In this document: positions 7,605 to 15,509 of the stretch, piece after piece
Layout of the letters: each line of letters opens with the position of its first letter
How positions within the stretch are numbered: position 1 is the first letter of the stretch
Assembly: GCF_000237995.1 (NCBI RefSeq)
Contig: NC_016605.1
Location: 1,674,001 to 1,738,000, forward strand
Direction of reading: 5' to 3'
Origin: Pediococcus claussenii ATCC BAA-344
Lineage (GTDB): Bacteria; Bacillota; Bacilli; Lactobacillales; Lactobacillaceae
DNA: 64,000 bases
Notes under the pieces: model-generated
Database searches by the model: none
What the model was told of the DNA's origin: nothing
Seen by the model: the letters and a program-made list of their open reading frames with translations, nothing else
Made by a program: the position numbers and the translations under genes

Positions 7605-8540
7605 ATGAAAATTTTTGTAACTGGAGCAACAGGATTTATCGGAACAGCAGTTGTTGCTGAACTTTTAAACCGAGGACATCAGGTAATTGGACTAGCACGT
7701 TCGGACCGTTCCGAAGAAAAGTTACGTAACATGGGAGCTAATGTATTACGTGGCTCACTTGAGGACTTAGATGTCTTAGCCGCAGGTGCTAAAGAAAGCG
7801 ATGGCGTAATTCACCTAGCATTTACTAATAATTTTAACGACTTTGAAGGTGCCGTCAAACTAGATGTCGCTGCCATTACCGCAATGAACGAAGCATTAAT
7901 TGGAAGCAACAAGCCCTTCGTAAATACTTCTGGAACTTTGATGGCAGCCAACTTGGGGCATATAGCTGATGAAAATACACCTTCAAATGATCCAATGGGC
8001 AGAGCAGTATCTACACAGAAATCTCTGTCATATTCTAACCAAGGCGTTCGTGCTACGGCTGTTCGTCTGTCCCCAACTGTTCATGATGAAACGCGGCAAG
8101 GCTTTGGAACAATTTTGTCAGGAATTGCTGCCCTTAATAAAAAGGCAGCCTATATTGGTGAAGGCAACAATGTTTGGCCTTCTGTCCATAAGTTGGACGC
8201 GGCAAAGTTGTTTGTAGATGCACTGGAAAAAGGACAAGCTGGCAGTACCTATAATGCCGTGGCTGAAGAAGGTATCAGTTTAAAGGCAATTGCTACTAAA
8301 ATTGGAAGCCTGTTAGAGGTACCAGTCGTCAGTTTGAAGGCAGAAGATGCTGTTCCATATGCAGGCCCATTCTTTGGAAACGCCTTACAGATTGATAATC
8401 CAACTTCAAGTGTATTAACCAAAAAGGAATTGGGCTGGAACCCAACTCATCCAACTCTCTTAGATGATTTATCGACTTTTCTATCAGATTCCGCAAATGT
8501 TGCTCTGTTAATTGAACAAATGAAACAAAGTCAAAATTAA
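7605..8540 (+). CDS. NAD(P)-dependent epimerase/reductase (extended SDR)
   Basis: This is a 311-residue extended short-chain dehydrogenase of the atypical SDR_a5-like type. The nucleotide-binding motif TGATGFIG is at residues 7-14, and the protein keeps the NmrA/epimerase-like pattern GVIHLAF near 66-72. The usual YxxxK is not obvious; the corresponding region reads STQKSLSYSNQGV. An AGAAGG ribosome site precedes the ATG. It is divergent from a TetR gene and probably inducible. Such TetR-SDR pairs often respond to electrophiles or quinones, but the substrate here is unknown. Confidence 0.85.
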   Translation: MKIFVTGATGFIGTAVVAELLNRGHQVIGLARSDRSEEKLRNMGANVLRGSLEDLDVLAAGAKESDGVIHLAFTNNFNDFEGAVKLDVAAITAMNEALIGSNKPFVNTSGTLMAANLGHIADENTPSNDPMGRAVSTQKSLSYSNQGVRATAVRLSPTVHDETRQGFGTILSGIAALNKKAAYIGEGNNVWPSVHKLDAAKLFVDALEKGQAGSTYNAVAEEGISLKAIATKIGSLLEVPVVSLKAEDAVPYAGPFFGNALQIDNPTSSVLTKKELGWNPTHPTLLDDLSTFLSDSANVALLIEQMKQSQN

Positions 8541-8560
8541 GATACTTATAGAATATTAGC

Positions 8561-8610
8561 AAAAAAGCCTCCGAACGATGAAAAATCTTATTCATTGTTC
8601 AGAGGCTTTT
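8561..8610 (+). terminator. intrinsic terminator after the SDR gene
   Basis: A stem of AAAAGCCTC-GAAC paired with GTTC-GAGGCTTTT, with a 20-base loop, ends in a short T-run. It can act on both strands. Confidence 0.8.
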
Positions 8611-8695
8611 CTCACGCAAACTCACTTGACTTACAAATGGATTCTTTTTTTAAGTTAGTACTATAATGGGTACATTAACTTGGAGGGAAACAACC

Positions 8696-9265
8696 ATGCA
8701 TAAACTCAGTTTAACCCCTGAACAGCTTTCCAAAATAGTATCTTTTACGGGGCAAAGTTTGAAATTTAAAACTCGTGTTAACAACTTTTTCCCCACCGGT
8801 GCTCTCGCATTTGGTCCAAAAAAACCTCGCTTTACACGATTGGACAAATTTAGAGCTAGATTAGGCTTTGGGTCGCCCCCTGTTTCAATTGTCTATTTTG
8901 ACGATTTTTCCGTACAAATATTGAATAAGAATCTCGAAACCGTTGTTACCATGTGGCCTCAGCAAATTAAATATATCCAAATTGGATTATTCAAATTACG
9001 AGTGCCTTCCCATGTTAGCCCTTACCAGTATGTTATAAGTATTGTTTCATCAGATAAAATATACCGGCTCACCGTTAACTACCTTGACATGCTACACCAA
9101 CTAAGTAGTTACTGTGAGCGAAATCGAATCATACTTGAGGATCCTTTTAATACTTTGCACTATACAGATCATTATAAATTATTTGAATATTACAATACCA
9201 AGAACAACTATGCAGAAGTTGCTATTAAAAATGGTTATATGCCTGAGAATGATGCAAAGCAATAA
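8696..9265 (+). CDS. hypothetical protein, 189 residues
   Basis: I do not recognise the family. The protein is soluble, rich in aromatic and basic residues, has no signal peptide or clear membrane segment, and contains a strand-rich central part (SIVYFDDFSVQIL, about 76-88) and an acidic C-terminal third. The ATG at 8696 was chosen because GGAGGG lies about nine bases upstream. An earlier in-frame ATG at 8666 coincides with the end of a TATAAT -10 box (8662-8667), so it lies upstream of any transcript from that promoter. It is monocistronic, bounded by terminators on both sides. Confidence 0.8.
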   Translation: MHKLSLTPEQLSKIVSFTGQSLKFKTRVNNFFPTGALAFGPKKPRFTRLDKFRARLGFGSPPVSIVYFDDFSVQILNKNLETVVTMWPQQIKYIQIGLFKLRVPSHVSPYQYVISIVSSDKIYRLTVNYLDMLHQLSSYCERNRIILEDPFNTLHYTDHYKLFEYYNTKNNYAEVAIKNGYMPENDAKQ

Positions 9266-9307
9266 AATGAACCTCCTGAATTATTTTTTAATTCAAGAGG
9301 TTCATTT
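9266..9307. terminator. bidirectional intrinsic terminator
   Basis: TGAACCTC-TGAATT pairs with AATTCA-GAGGTTCA, followed by T5 on the plus strand. It closes the hypothetical gene at 8696-9265 and can also serve the convergent small genes. Confidence 0.85.
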
Positions 9308-9333
9308 TTATTACCTATCACTTGTAATCTATT

Positions 9334-9588
9334 TTAATTAAATAAACTAACTACCAAATAAATAATATATCCCCCCAAAATGATTGCCACAAATGTAAAC
9401 TGAATTGGTATTAAAAACGAATAGTTACCTGCCCCCCACGGGCCACTCAGCTTTTCAATACTAGTTTGATCTTGATACTTATGAACCCTTTTGTGATTCT
9501 CTTTTAATTTTTTAACCGAGTTCGGAATCGACCATACAAACCAGCCTTCAAGTAACACCAAAAAAATTATTGTAAATATTTTAATCAT
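9334..9588 (-). CDS. small membrane protein, 84 residues
   Basis: The protein has an N-terminal hydrophobic segment (about 2-20), a basic middle (VKKLKENHKRVHKYQ) and a C-terminal hydrophobic segment (about 60-82). That gives two membrane passes around a positively charged loop. The ATG at 9588 was chosen because GGGAGG lies about nine bases upstream; the longer frame has no ribosome site. It follows another small membrane gene by 34 bases and is probably in the same message. The family is not recognised. Confidence 0.7.
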   Translation of the reverse strand: MIKIFTIIFLVLLEGWFVWSIPNSVKKLKENHKRVHKYQDQTSIEKLSGPWGAGNYSFLIPIQFTFVAIILGGYIIYLVVSLFN

Positions 9589-9622
9589 AGTTTCATCCTC
9601 CCTCGAAAAATTTAAAATCCCG

Positions 9623-9832
9623 CTAACTTGGAAAAAGCAGATCAAAAGTAATTGCAAACATTATAAGTCCAAATATTACGCCGCTCCAAATGCTTAGCAC
9701 TGCAAATCCACTTGTACCCGAATTACCGTGCTGTCTAATTTCTCTAAAACTTTTAACAACAGAATAAAACTCCCATAGCATAACTCCTAGACAAATGATA
9801 CCAACTAAAATTTCCCATACGTTAGTAGCCAT
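9623..9832 (-). CDS. small membrane protein, 69 residues
   Basis: The protein has a hydrophobic segment at about 5-22, a short polar loop with SFREIRQHGNSG, and a second hydrophobic segment at about 42-66. The topology resembles that of its downstream neighbour, but the sequences are not obviously related. The ATG at 9832 is preceded by GGGGGAG at a good distance. A promoter-like TTAAAC/TATACT pattern lies in the AT-rich stretch upstream. Function unknown. Confidence 0.7.
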   Translation of the reverse strand: MATNVWEILVGIICLGVMLWEFYSVVKSFREIRQHGNSGTSGFAVLSIWSGVIFGLIMFAITFDLLFPS

Positions 9833-9919
9833 ACAAACATCTCCCCCATAAATTAATTTAACTATTTCGTTAAACTGATTATACTGCTTCGTTTTATTTA
9901 ACGCAATAGTTAAATAAAT

Positions 9920-9960
9920 ATAAAACAAGCCACCTTAACATTGCAGATAGCTTGTTTTAT
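9920..9960. terminator. hairpin terminator after the VIT gene pair
   Basis: ATAAAACAAGC (9920-9930) and GCTTGTTTTAT (9950-9960) form a perfect 11-bp stem. On the minus strand it ends the VIT transcript 23 bases after the stop of the second gene. Confidence 0.75.
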
Positions 9961-9982
9961 CAAAATATTATCGAACTTACAT

Positions 9983-10660
9983 CTAGAACAATCGTCCAAT
10001 ATAATAATGAATAAACATCGTTAAAATTCCAACTAACACGTTTCTTATGATAGCCTTCTTCACAAAACCGTTGCCAAGTTCAGCGCTCATTAATCCCGTT
10101 ATTCCTACTGATATAATCGTTGCAATTATTGTTGCTAACATTTTGAATGGTGTTGGTGCAAAAGTCATCGCAACTAACGGTAAAATACCGCCTAATGACG
10201 CTGAAATAAGTGAAGATAACGCGGCACTCCATGGATTTAAATAACTGTCTAAATCCATGTCATAGCGAACATTAACCGCAGTATGAAGTGCATTTTTGTT
10301 CATTAATTCATCGGCAATTTCATTAGCTGTATCAGTTGTAACTCCCCGATCCATATAAAAATCTGCAACCACACCTTTTTCTTCATTAAAACCAGTATTT
10401 AAACGAAGCTGTTCTTCACCAACAACTGCCTTTTCAGTATCCCGCTGAGAACTAACTGAAGCATATTCCCCAGCTGACATTGAAAAAGCGCATGCTAATA
10501 AATCTGAAAGCCCTGCTATAAAAATCGTAAATGGATTAGTTGTTGCGGCTGCCACACTAAATAGAACACCAACAACAGTTAGGATTCCGTCATTAGCTCC
10601 CAAAACTCCAGCACGTAGCGTATTTAACTTATTATCTAAACTCTGTTTCTTTTTTGCCAT
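9983..10660 (-). CDS. VIT/CCC1-type metal transporter, second of a tandem pair
   Basis: This is a 225-residue membrane protein of the VIT1/CCC1 family, whose known members carry Fe2+ or Mn2+ out of the cytosol. The signature region LRAGVLGANDGILTVVGV (about 15-32) forms the first membrane helix. The second helix has SMSAGEYASVSSQRD, and a cytoplasmic acidic stretch (about 75-140) corresponds to the metal-binding hairpin domain. Three more helices follow. It is 12 bases after the related gene upstream and is probably co-transcribed. The two proteins share the same organisation but differ in many residues, so they may form heteromers or have diverged in metal preference. Confidence 0.88.
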   Translation of the reverse strand: MAKKKQSLDNKLNTLRAGVLGANDGILTVVGVLFSVAAATTNPFTIFIAGLSDLLACAFSMSAGEYASVSSQRDTEKAVVGEEQLRLNTGFNEEKGVVADFYMDRGVTTDTANEIADELMNKNALHTAVNVRYDMDLDSYLNPWSAALSSLISASLGGILPLVAMTFAPTPFKMLATIIATIISVGITGLMSAELGNGFVKKAIIRNVLVGILTMFIHYYIGRLF

Positions 10661-10672
10661 CTCTATCTCCTA

Positions 10673-11365
10673 CTATCTTGCAAACAAACTACCGATTAAG
10701 TAAGTCGCCGTCATTGTTAATAGACCTGCTATTACATTTCTAACTACTGCACGTGTTCGAATTGCCTTACCTAATAAAGCCGCACAATAGCCAGTTATGG
10801 CTAAGGCAACCACAACCGATAACACAGTTAACGGTACCCGCACCGACTGACCTGTAAAAGTAATCGTCAGTAATGGTAATAAGGACCCTAGCGAAAATGA
10901 AATCATTGAAGCGATCGCTGCCATATACGGACTTGTAAAATTATGAATGTCGAATCCAAATCTTTCGCGTACCGTGGTTAAAACCGGATCCTTATCCATC
11001 ATTTCTCGAGTAGCTTTTTCGGCAAGCTCCTCGGTAATCCCGATCTTTTTATACTTTTCCCTTACAAAGTTAAATTCACTCTGGTAATCTGATTTTAGAG
11101 CCTCTTTTTGCATTTCAGCTGCATGTTCCTGAGCATCACGTTGCGAATTAACAGACACATACTCTCCCATTGCCATTGAAACAGTGCCCGCAAGCATTCC
11201 GGCTAGCCCTGAAATCAAAATTGCAAAGCTATCGGTTGTAGCGCCAGCAACACCCAAGACAATCCCAGCAACAGATAAAATACCATCATTAGCGCCCATT
11301 ACACTAGCACGGATAATATTAATTCGTTGCGCTAGTGTTGACGATTTCTTCTTTGTATTTTCCAT
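10673..11365 (-). CDS. VIT/CCC1-type metal transporter, first of a tandem pair
   Basis: This is a 230-residue paralogue of the following gene. It carries IRASVMGANDGILSVAGIVLGVAG in the first helix and AMGEYVSVNSQRD in the second, with an acidic cytoplasmic section between helices two and three. The ATG at 11365 was chosen because GGAGGG lies five bases upstream; an ATG four codons earlier contains that ribosome site within its own reading frame. Two Fur-like palindromes lie upstream, so metal- or peroxide-dependent control is likely. The probable role is iron or manganese efflux. Confidence 0.88.
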   Translation of the reverse strand: MENTKKKSSTLAQRINIIRASVMGANDGILSVAGIVLGVAGATTDSFAILISGLAGMLAGTVSMAMGEYVSVNSQRDAQEHAAEMQKEALKSDYQSEFNFVREKYKKIGITEELAEKATREMMDKDPVLTTVRERFGFDIHNFTSPYMAAIASMISFSLGSLLPLLTITFTGQSVRVPLTVLSVVVALAITGYCAALLGKAIRTRAVVRNVIAGLLTMTATYLIGSLFAR

Positions 11366-11382
11366 TTTGCCCTCCATTCAAA

Positions 11383-11439
11383 TTAGAACGATTCTAATTA
11401 ACCTTATACATGATACCACCACTTTTAGAATGATTCAAA
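11383..11439 (-). promoter_or_regulatory. two Fur/PerR-like 7-1-7 boxes and promoter of the VIT pair
   Basis: TTAGAACGATTCTAA (11383-11397) and TTAGAATGATTCAAA (11425-11439) are 7-1-7 inverted repeats of the Fur superfamily pattern TTAnAATnATTnTAA. Their centres are 42 bases apart, four helical turns. The first lies directly before the ribosome site. A minus-strand promoter TTGAAT-17-TATCAT is interleaved with them: its -35 overlaps the second box and its -10 lies between the two boxes. Confidence 0.65.
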
Positions 11440-11587
11440 GTAAAATAGCGCGTTTTTTAAAGAATCCGCTTTCACGATTTATTAGTTTTCAAAAACCAAG
11501 TAGCGCTGCTCATCCTAAACCACTTAAATTCTCGCTCTATGGCGTAAACAGCGTACTAGTATCTATGTTTTGCTGCACAAAACCAAC

Positions 11588-11617
11588 AAAAAAAGAATCG
11601 CTAATCAAAAGCGACTC
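11588..11617 (-). terminator. terminator of the TetR gene at 11646-12215
   Basis: On the minus strand GAGTCGCT (11617-11610) pairs with AGCGATTC (11602-11595, one G-U), followed by seven T residues. Confidence 0.85.
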
Positions 11618-11645
11618 TTCGATTTGTTTATGAAGAGGAACGTCA

Positions 11646-12215
11646 TCAGTCATCCAAGTCAGTTCTATACATCTTTATCAACTTATTGGATAGATCTACG
11701 ATCCGCTGATTTTTACCTTGCTCAAGTTGCCACTCAATCTGTGTGTAAGCAATATTAGTATACAATTCATTAAGATATTCGCTTGGTACCCCAGTATTTT
11801 GTGCATATTCGGCCGTGAATAAGCTTTCTTGAACTGCTGCCCTTAAAACACTTCTAAAATTATAGCTTAAGTTAGAACCTTCCACATCCAAATGTAACAA
11901 AATGACTATTGCATATCGATTTTGCGCCAATTGATCGACAATTTCTTCAAGGCTTTCTGCAGTTAAATTTTCTACTTTTTGTTTATCAAATCGATCTGAA
12001 AGCACCTTAGCAAAGAGATTTGAATAACGATCAACCATGTTATCTAGTAATTCATACTTATCATAATAGTGCTCATAAAAAGTGGATCTTCCAACTTTTG
12101 CTGTATCAGTTAAATCTCGCACCGTAATCTGATTAAACGTCTTTTCTTGAACCAATTTTAGTAAGGCATCTTCAATTTGTCTTTCTGTTTTTTGATATTT
12201 ATCAGTATGATCCAT
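11646..12215 (-). CDS. TetR-family regulator
   Basis: This is a 189-residue protein with an N-terminal helix-turn-helix (about 15-60; recognition segment TAKVGRSTFYEHYYDKYEL) and a C-terminal domain of the TetR_C-like type found in many lactobacillar regulators. The ATG at 12215 was preferred to one 13 codons earlier because the longer start has no ribosome site and reaches into the -35 region of the divergent gene. It lies head to head with the DUF2974-like gene at 12300, which is the most likely target besides itself. Confidence 0.82.
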   Translation of the reverse strand: MDHTDKYQKTERQIEDALLKLVQEKTFNQITVRDLTDTAKVGRSTFYEHYYDKYELLDNMVDRYSNLFAKVLSDRFDKQKVENLTAESLEEIVDQLAQNRYAIVILLHLDVEGSNLSYNFRSVLRAAVQESLFTAEYAQNTGVPSEYLNELYTNIAYTQIEWQLEQGKNQRIVDLSNKLIKMYRTDLDD

Positions 12216-12299
12216 TTTGTTTACCCACTTTATGTTAAATTGACGTACTTTCATAAAAAATGCTACCCTAAAACAAGAATAACTAAAAAGGAAAACCGT

Positions 12300-13358
12300 A
12301 TGCTTTCACTTTCAAACTATCTTGATAACTTTAAGAGTATTTTACCAGACAAACTAACTGATATGGATAAACTCGTTTTTGCTCGAGCAGCTTCTCTTCC
12401 CTTTCAGCTTATTTGGCAGGAGAATATGTCTGAAGTTCCACTAAATCAACTTTGCATTGCAATACTTGCCCAGATGGATCAGCCTACTAGACAGATCACT
12501 CTTCCAGCAGATCTTCGTCTTTTAATTCAGTTATCTGAATCTCATCGTTTTTCAGAAGTGACTGTATCTCGTTTAGTGCTTCACGATAGTACTAGTTTTA
12601 GTGAACAATTCGGTGGAATGACTTTTCAGCTTAAGAATAAACAAAAAGTTGTCGTTTTCCGTGCTACAGAGGGTACCATTCTAGGTTGGCAAAGTGATTT
12701 TCAAATGGCACTTCAGGCTAATCTTAAGGCTCAACAGGCTGCATCACGATATTTAGATCATGAGCTATCTATCGATGATCAATCTATTCGAGTTATTGGA
12801 TATTCTAAAGGTGGAAACTTAGCAGCCGTTTCTGTTGCCCATCAACCCATTGAAGCACAATCAAAGATAATCGAAACCATTAGTTTAGATTCTACTCCTT
12901 CGTTCGAATCTGGAAGCCATTTATCAAAAGTTTCGGTTACAAACATTGTTCCTCAACTTTCAGTATTTGGAATTATTGCCACTAATCATTTTAACCAACG
13001 TAGTATTCAAAGTAATTCTGTTGGGATCTGGCAACATGACCTTTATTCGTGGCAAGCCGACAGTGATGGTCAGTTGATTGACATACAAGGATTAACCGAT
13101 TTTACCAGTTCTGTACCTACCATACACATTGAGGCCATCGATAAACTATCTTATAGCAATAAAAAAAAGCTGTTAGAAAAACTCTTTTCGGTATTTCAGC
13201 AGCTTGATTTAACAAATATTTCCGATCTTATTAAACATTGGAGTCAAGTAAAAGTATTAATTCGCTCTGAGTTAAAAGGACTAGATCCAGACGTTTCTAA
13301 GCTTGCAAATCAACTTGTTACTGATATCTTCAATGCAATCTTACAAAATATACACTAA
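12300..13358 (+). CDS. DUF2974/Mbeg1-like alpha/beta hydrolase
   Basis: This is a 352-residue cytoplasmic protein. The sequence IGYSKGGNLA at about 203-212 holds the nucleophile-elbow pattern G-x-S-x-G, and the preceding VVVFRATEGTILGWQSDFQMA fits the lipase-like Mbeg1 family (DUF2974). No signal peptide or membrane segment is seen. AAGGA precedes the ATG at 12300. A TTGACG (12240-12245) with an extended -10 TGCTACCCT (12261-12269) gives a plausible promoter overlapping the divergent TetR start. The substrate is unknown. It converges with the hydroxyacid dehydrogenase, with seven bases between the stops. Confidence 0.8.
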   Translation: MLSLSNYLDNFKSILPDKLTDMDKLVFARAASLPFQLIWQENMSEVPLNQLCIAILAQMDQPTRQITLPADLRLLIQLSESHRFSEVTVSRLVLHDSTSFSEQFGGMTFQLKNKQKVVVFRATEGTILGWQSDFQMALQANLKAQQAASRYLDHELSIDDQSIRVIGYSKGGNLAAVSVAHQPIEAQSKIIETISLDSTPSFESGSHLSKVSVTNIVPQLSVFGIIATNHFNQRSIQSNSVGIWQHDLYSWQADSDGQLIDIQGLTDFTSSVPTIHIEAIDKLSYSNKKKLLEKLFSVFQQLDLTNISDLIKHWSQVKVLIRSELKGLDPDVSKLANQLVTDIFNAILQNIH

Positions 13359-13365
13359 GGATTAT

Positions 13366-14316
13366 TTAGTATCCTCGATGGATATCAATAACATTTCTAT
13401 TAATTTTACCCGTTGCTTGTAAACTCTGTAGGTTTTCAAAAAGAATTGCAAAAAGCTTTCTTCTCAAGTGTGGAATTGTACCCGAAATATGTGGTGTTAA
13501 AATAACATTTGATAGGCTCCACAACGGCGAATTCGTACCAAGCGGTTCAGACTCAACTACATCAAGTGCAGCACCTCTGAGTCTACCTTCTTTCAGAACA
13601 GTAGATAGATCGTTAGTTTCAACCGATGCTCCACGACCAACATTAATAAAAATTCCATTCGCGTTCATATTATTAAAAAATTTATTATCAAAAAAATGCA
13701 CTGTTTCTCCAGTAAGTGGCATCGTGTTTATTACGATGTCACTTTTTGCTAGTAATTTTTGATAGTTGGTCACTTTAATCGCATCGTCAAACCCATTTTT
13801 ACTTTGTCCAGAATGATTAACCCCAACTGTTTTTACGCCAAATTGCTGCAATAATTCCCCCACGGAAGATCCGATGTGACCAGTTCCAAAAACTAAAGCG
13901 GTGGCATCTTCCAAAGCAAACATTTTCTCGCGGATTTCTAAATGCGACCATTTGTGCTGACTTGCACTAACCATTGAAGGTTGGATCCCACGCGAAAATG
14001 CTAGTAAATATCCTAATACCATCTGGGCAATATATTTACCATGTATACCGCTACTATTGGCAACCATAATATCTTGATCCAATATTAATTTTTGCGGTAA
14101 ATAATCCACTCCAGCTGAATATGTTTGAATAAATTTAACCCTATTTTGAGGATTATTGAGAATTTCTTTTGCAACATCATCCCATCCAAAAATGACGTCA
14201 ATTTCTAGCTTTTCTTGGCTAGTTACTTCGCTTGATTGAATCACTCTAGTTTCCGTTAGTTGTTTTAGTTTTTTTAAATCATCCTCATGAATTGGATACC
14301 GAGTTAGTATATTCAT
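13366..14316 (-). CDS. D-isomer-specific 2-hydroxyacid dehydrogenase
   Basis: This is a 316-residue NAD(P)-dependent dehydrogenase that would interconvert a 2-keto acid and a D-2-hydroxy acid. The Rossmann motif GTGHIGSSVGE (about 144-154) and the three catalytic residues are visible: Arg in NVGRGASVE (about 226), Glu in DVVESEPLG (about 256) and His in LTPHISG (about 274). It is the last gene of the catabolic operon and follows the isomerase by two bases, with no good ribosome site of its own, which suggests translational coupling. It may reduce a keto-acid intermediate or overflow product of the pathway. Confidence 0.88.
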   Translation of the reverse strand: MNILTRYPIHEDDLKKLKQLTETRVIQSSEVTSQEKLEIDVIFGWDDVAKEILNNPQNRVKFIQTYSAGVDYLPQKLILDQDIMVANSSGIHGKYIAQMVLGYLLAFSRGIQPSMVSASQHKWSHLEIREKMFALEDATALVFGTGHIGSSVGELLQQFGVKTVGVNHSGQSKNGFDDAIKVTNYQKLLAKSDIVINTMPLTGETVHFFDNKFFNNMNANGIFINVGRGASVETNDLSTVLKEGRLRGAALDVVESEPLGTNSPLWSLSNVILTPHISGTIPHLRRKLFAILFENLQSLQATGKINRNVIDIHRGY

Positions 14317-14318
14317 AA

Positions 14319-14867
14319 TTATTCAACATTCACGTGCTCATTTAAAGCATCTTGATTACTAGTATCATCACGATGTGCAAGCTTAAGCGTCAACGCATCC
14401 AAAGTTATATGAACCGTTTGATCAAACAGAGTTGAAAGTAACTGAATTGATTTAACTCCTGCACCCGTCTTAGTTGCTCCCGGAACAACGATAACTTTAT
14501 CAGCTAACTGAGCAAGTGGTGAGCTTTTATCACTAGTCAATGCAATAATATTCAATCCTAATTTCTTGGCAGCTTCTGTATCCGCTACAATCCCTTTTGT
14601 TGTTCCCGAACCTGAGATGGCAACCCAAGTATCACCCTTTGCGATTGAAGGAGTGATTGTCTCCCCCATAACATAGTCAGTATATCCAATGTGCATTAAA
14701 CGCATTGCAAATCCCTTAGCTTGGAACCCAGAACGTCCTGCACCAATAACAAAAATCCTCTTGTCCTTCGTTATTAATGGCATAGCATTTTCAAGCTGTG
14801 TTTCATCGACTAAACCCATAACCGTATTTATTTCATTCATAATATCTGGCAATACTTTTTCATTCAT
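14319..14867 (-). CDS. hxlB: 6-phospho-3-hexuloisomerase-like SIS protein
   Basis: This 182-residue SIS-domain sugar-phosphate isomerase belongs to the PHI family, which interconverts arabino-3-hexulose 6-phosphate and fructose 6-phosphate. The phosphosugar-binding segments FVIGAGRSGFQAKGFAMRL (about 38-56) and AISGSGTTKGIV (about 84-95) are typical, as is PGATKTG near 127. The ATG at 14867 was chosen because GGAGG lies nine bases upstream; it is one base from the synthase stop. The pairing with an HPS-like gene supports the family call. In this operon it may act on a different ketose phosphate. Confidence 0.85.
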   Translation of the reverse strand: MNEKVLPDIMNEINTVMGLVDETQLENAMPLITKDKRIFVIGAGRSGFQAKGFAMRLMHIGYTDYVMGETITPSIAKGDTWVAISGSGTTKGIVADTEAAKKLGLNIIALTSDKSSPLAQLADKVIVVPGATKTGAGVKSIQLLSTLFDQTVHITLDALTLKLAHRDDTSNQDALNEHVNVE

Positions 14868-14868
14868 C

Positions 14869-15489
14869 TTAGATAACCTCCAAAAATTTTTGTGCAGCTT
14901 CAACAATATCACTTGCTCCAACAATACTTGACCCAACAATTACAATATCAACTAAGCCTTGTTCAGATAACTTTTGGGCACTATTAAGGTTTATTCCACC
15001 TGCTACGGCCAGATGTTTAATGTTTGGAAACTGTTGTTTGAAATCGGCCACATCATCTGTTGGCTGAAAATCATCCGTTCTATCAACACTATGGTGTAAC
15101 GCATATATAGCATTAGTATAATTTTGAATTTCAGCGATCTTATTGTTGCCCACTTCTAGCAGGTCAATCATCATCTGCTTTGCATGTTTAGCTGTAACCT
15201 GATAGGTAGTATCCAGTGTTGCCTGCGAGCTTGCTCCCATGACAGTTAGTATATCACCACCAAATTTGAAACCTTGCTCAAATTCGTAACCACCTTCATC
15301 AATTGTTTTGATATCAACTAGTAACTTTGACTTTTGAACATTCTCTCGCATCTTTTCAATTCCAATTGTACCGTAATCCTTAACCAAGGACGTTCCCATT
15401 TCAATAATTGGCACAACTCCATCAAGTAATTTTGCAATTTCAACTGCCCTTTCGATGGAAACCCGGTCTATTGCAACTTGCAATTCCAT
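14869..15489 (-). CDS. hxlA: 3-hexulose-6-phosphate synthase-like aldolase
   Basis: This is a 206-residue TIM barrel of the orotidine-5'-phosphate decarboxylase superfamily. HPS condenses formaldehyde with ribulose 5-phosphate, or cleaves hexulose 6-phosphate in reverse. The Asp in the first strand (AIDRV), Glu30 (IIEMGTSL), the Asp-Lys-Asp motif VDIKTIDEGG (about 58-67) and the His in YALHHSVD (about 130) line up with the HPS pattern. It looks more like HPS than 3-keto-L-gulonate-6-phosphate decarboxylase, whose motif usually reads DAKIADAG. A GGAGGG ribosome site is present. A decarboxylase role cannot be ruled out from the sequence. Confidence 0.82.
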   Translation of the reverse strand: MELQVAIDRVSIERAVEIAKLLDGVVPIIEMGTSLVKDYGTIGIEKMRENVQKSKLLVDIKTIDEGGYEFEQGFKFGGDILTVMGASSQATLDTTYQVTAKHAKQMMIDLLEVGNNKIAEIQNYTNAIYALHHSVDRTDDFQPTDDVADFKQQFPNIKHLAVAGGINLNSAQKLSEQGLVDIVIVGSSIVGASDIVEAAQKFLEVI

Positions 15490-15509
15490 TTTCTCATCCC
15501 TCCAAAATC

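Noticed and set aside
11184-11633. 149-codon plus-strand frame
   Set aside because: It is antisense to the VIT gene and its operator region, and it runs through a terminator.
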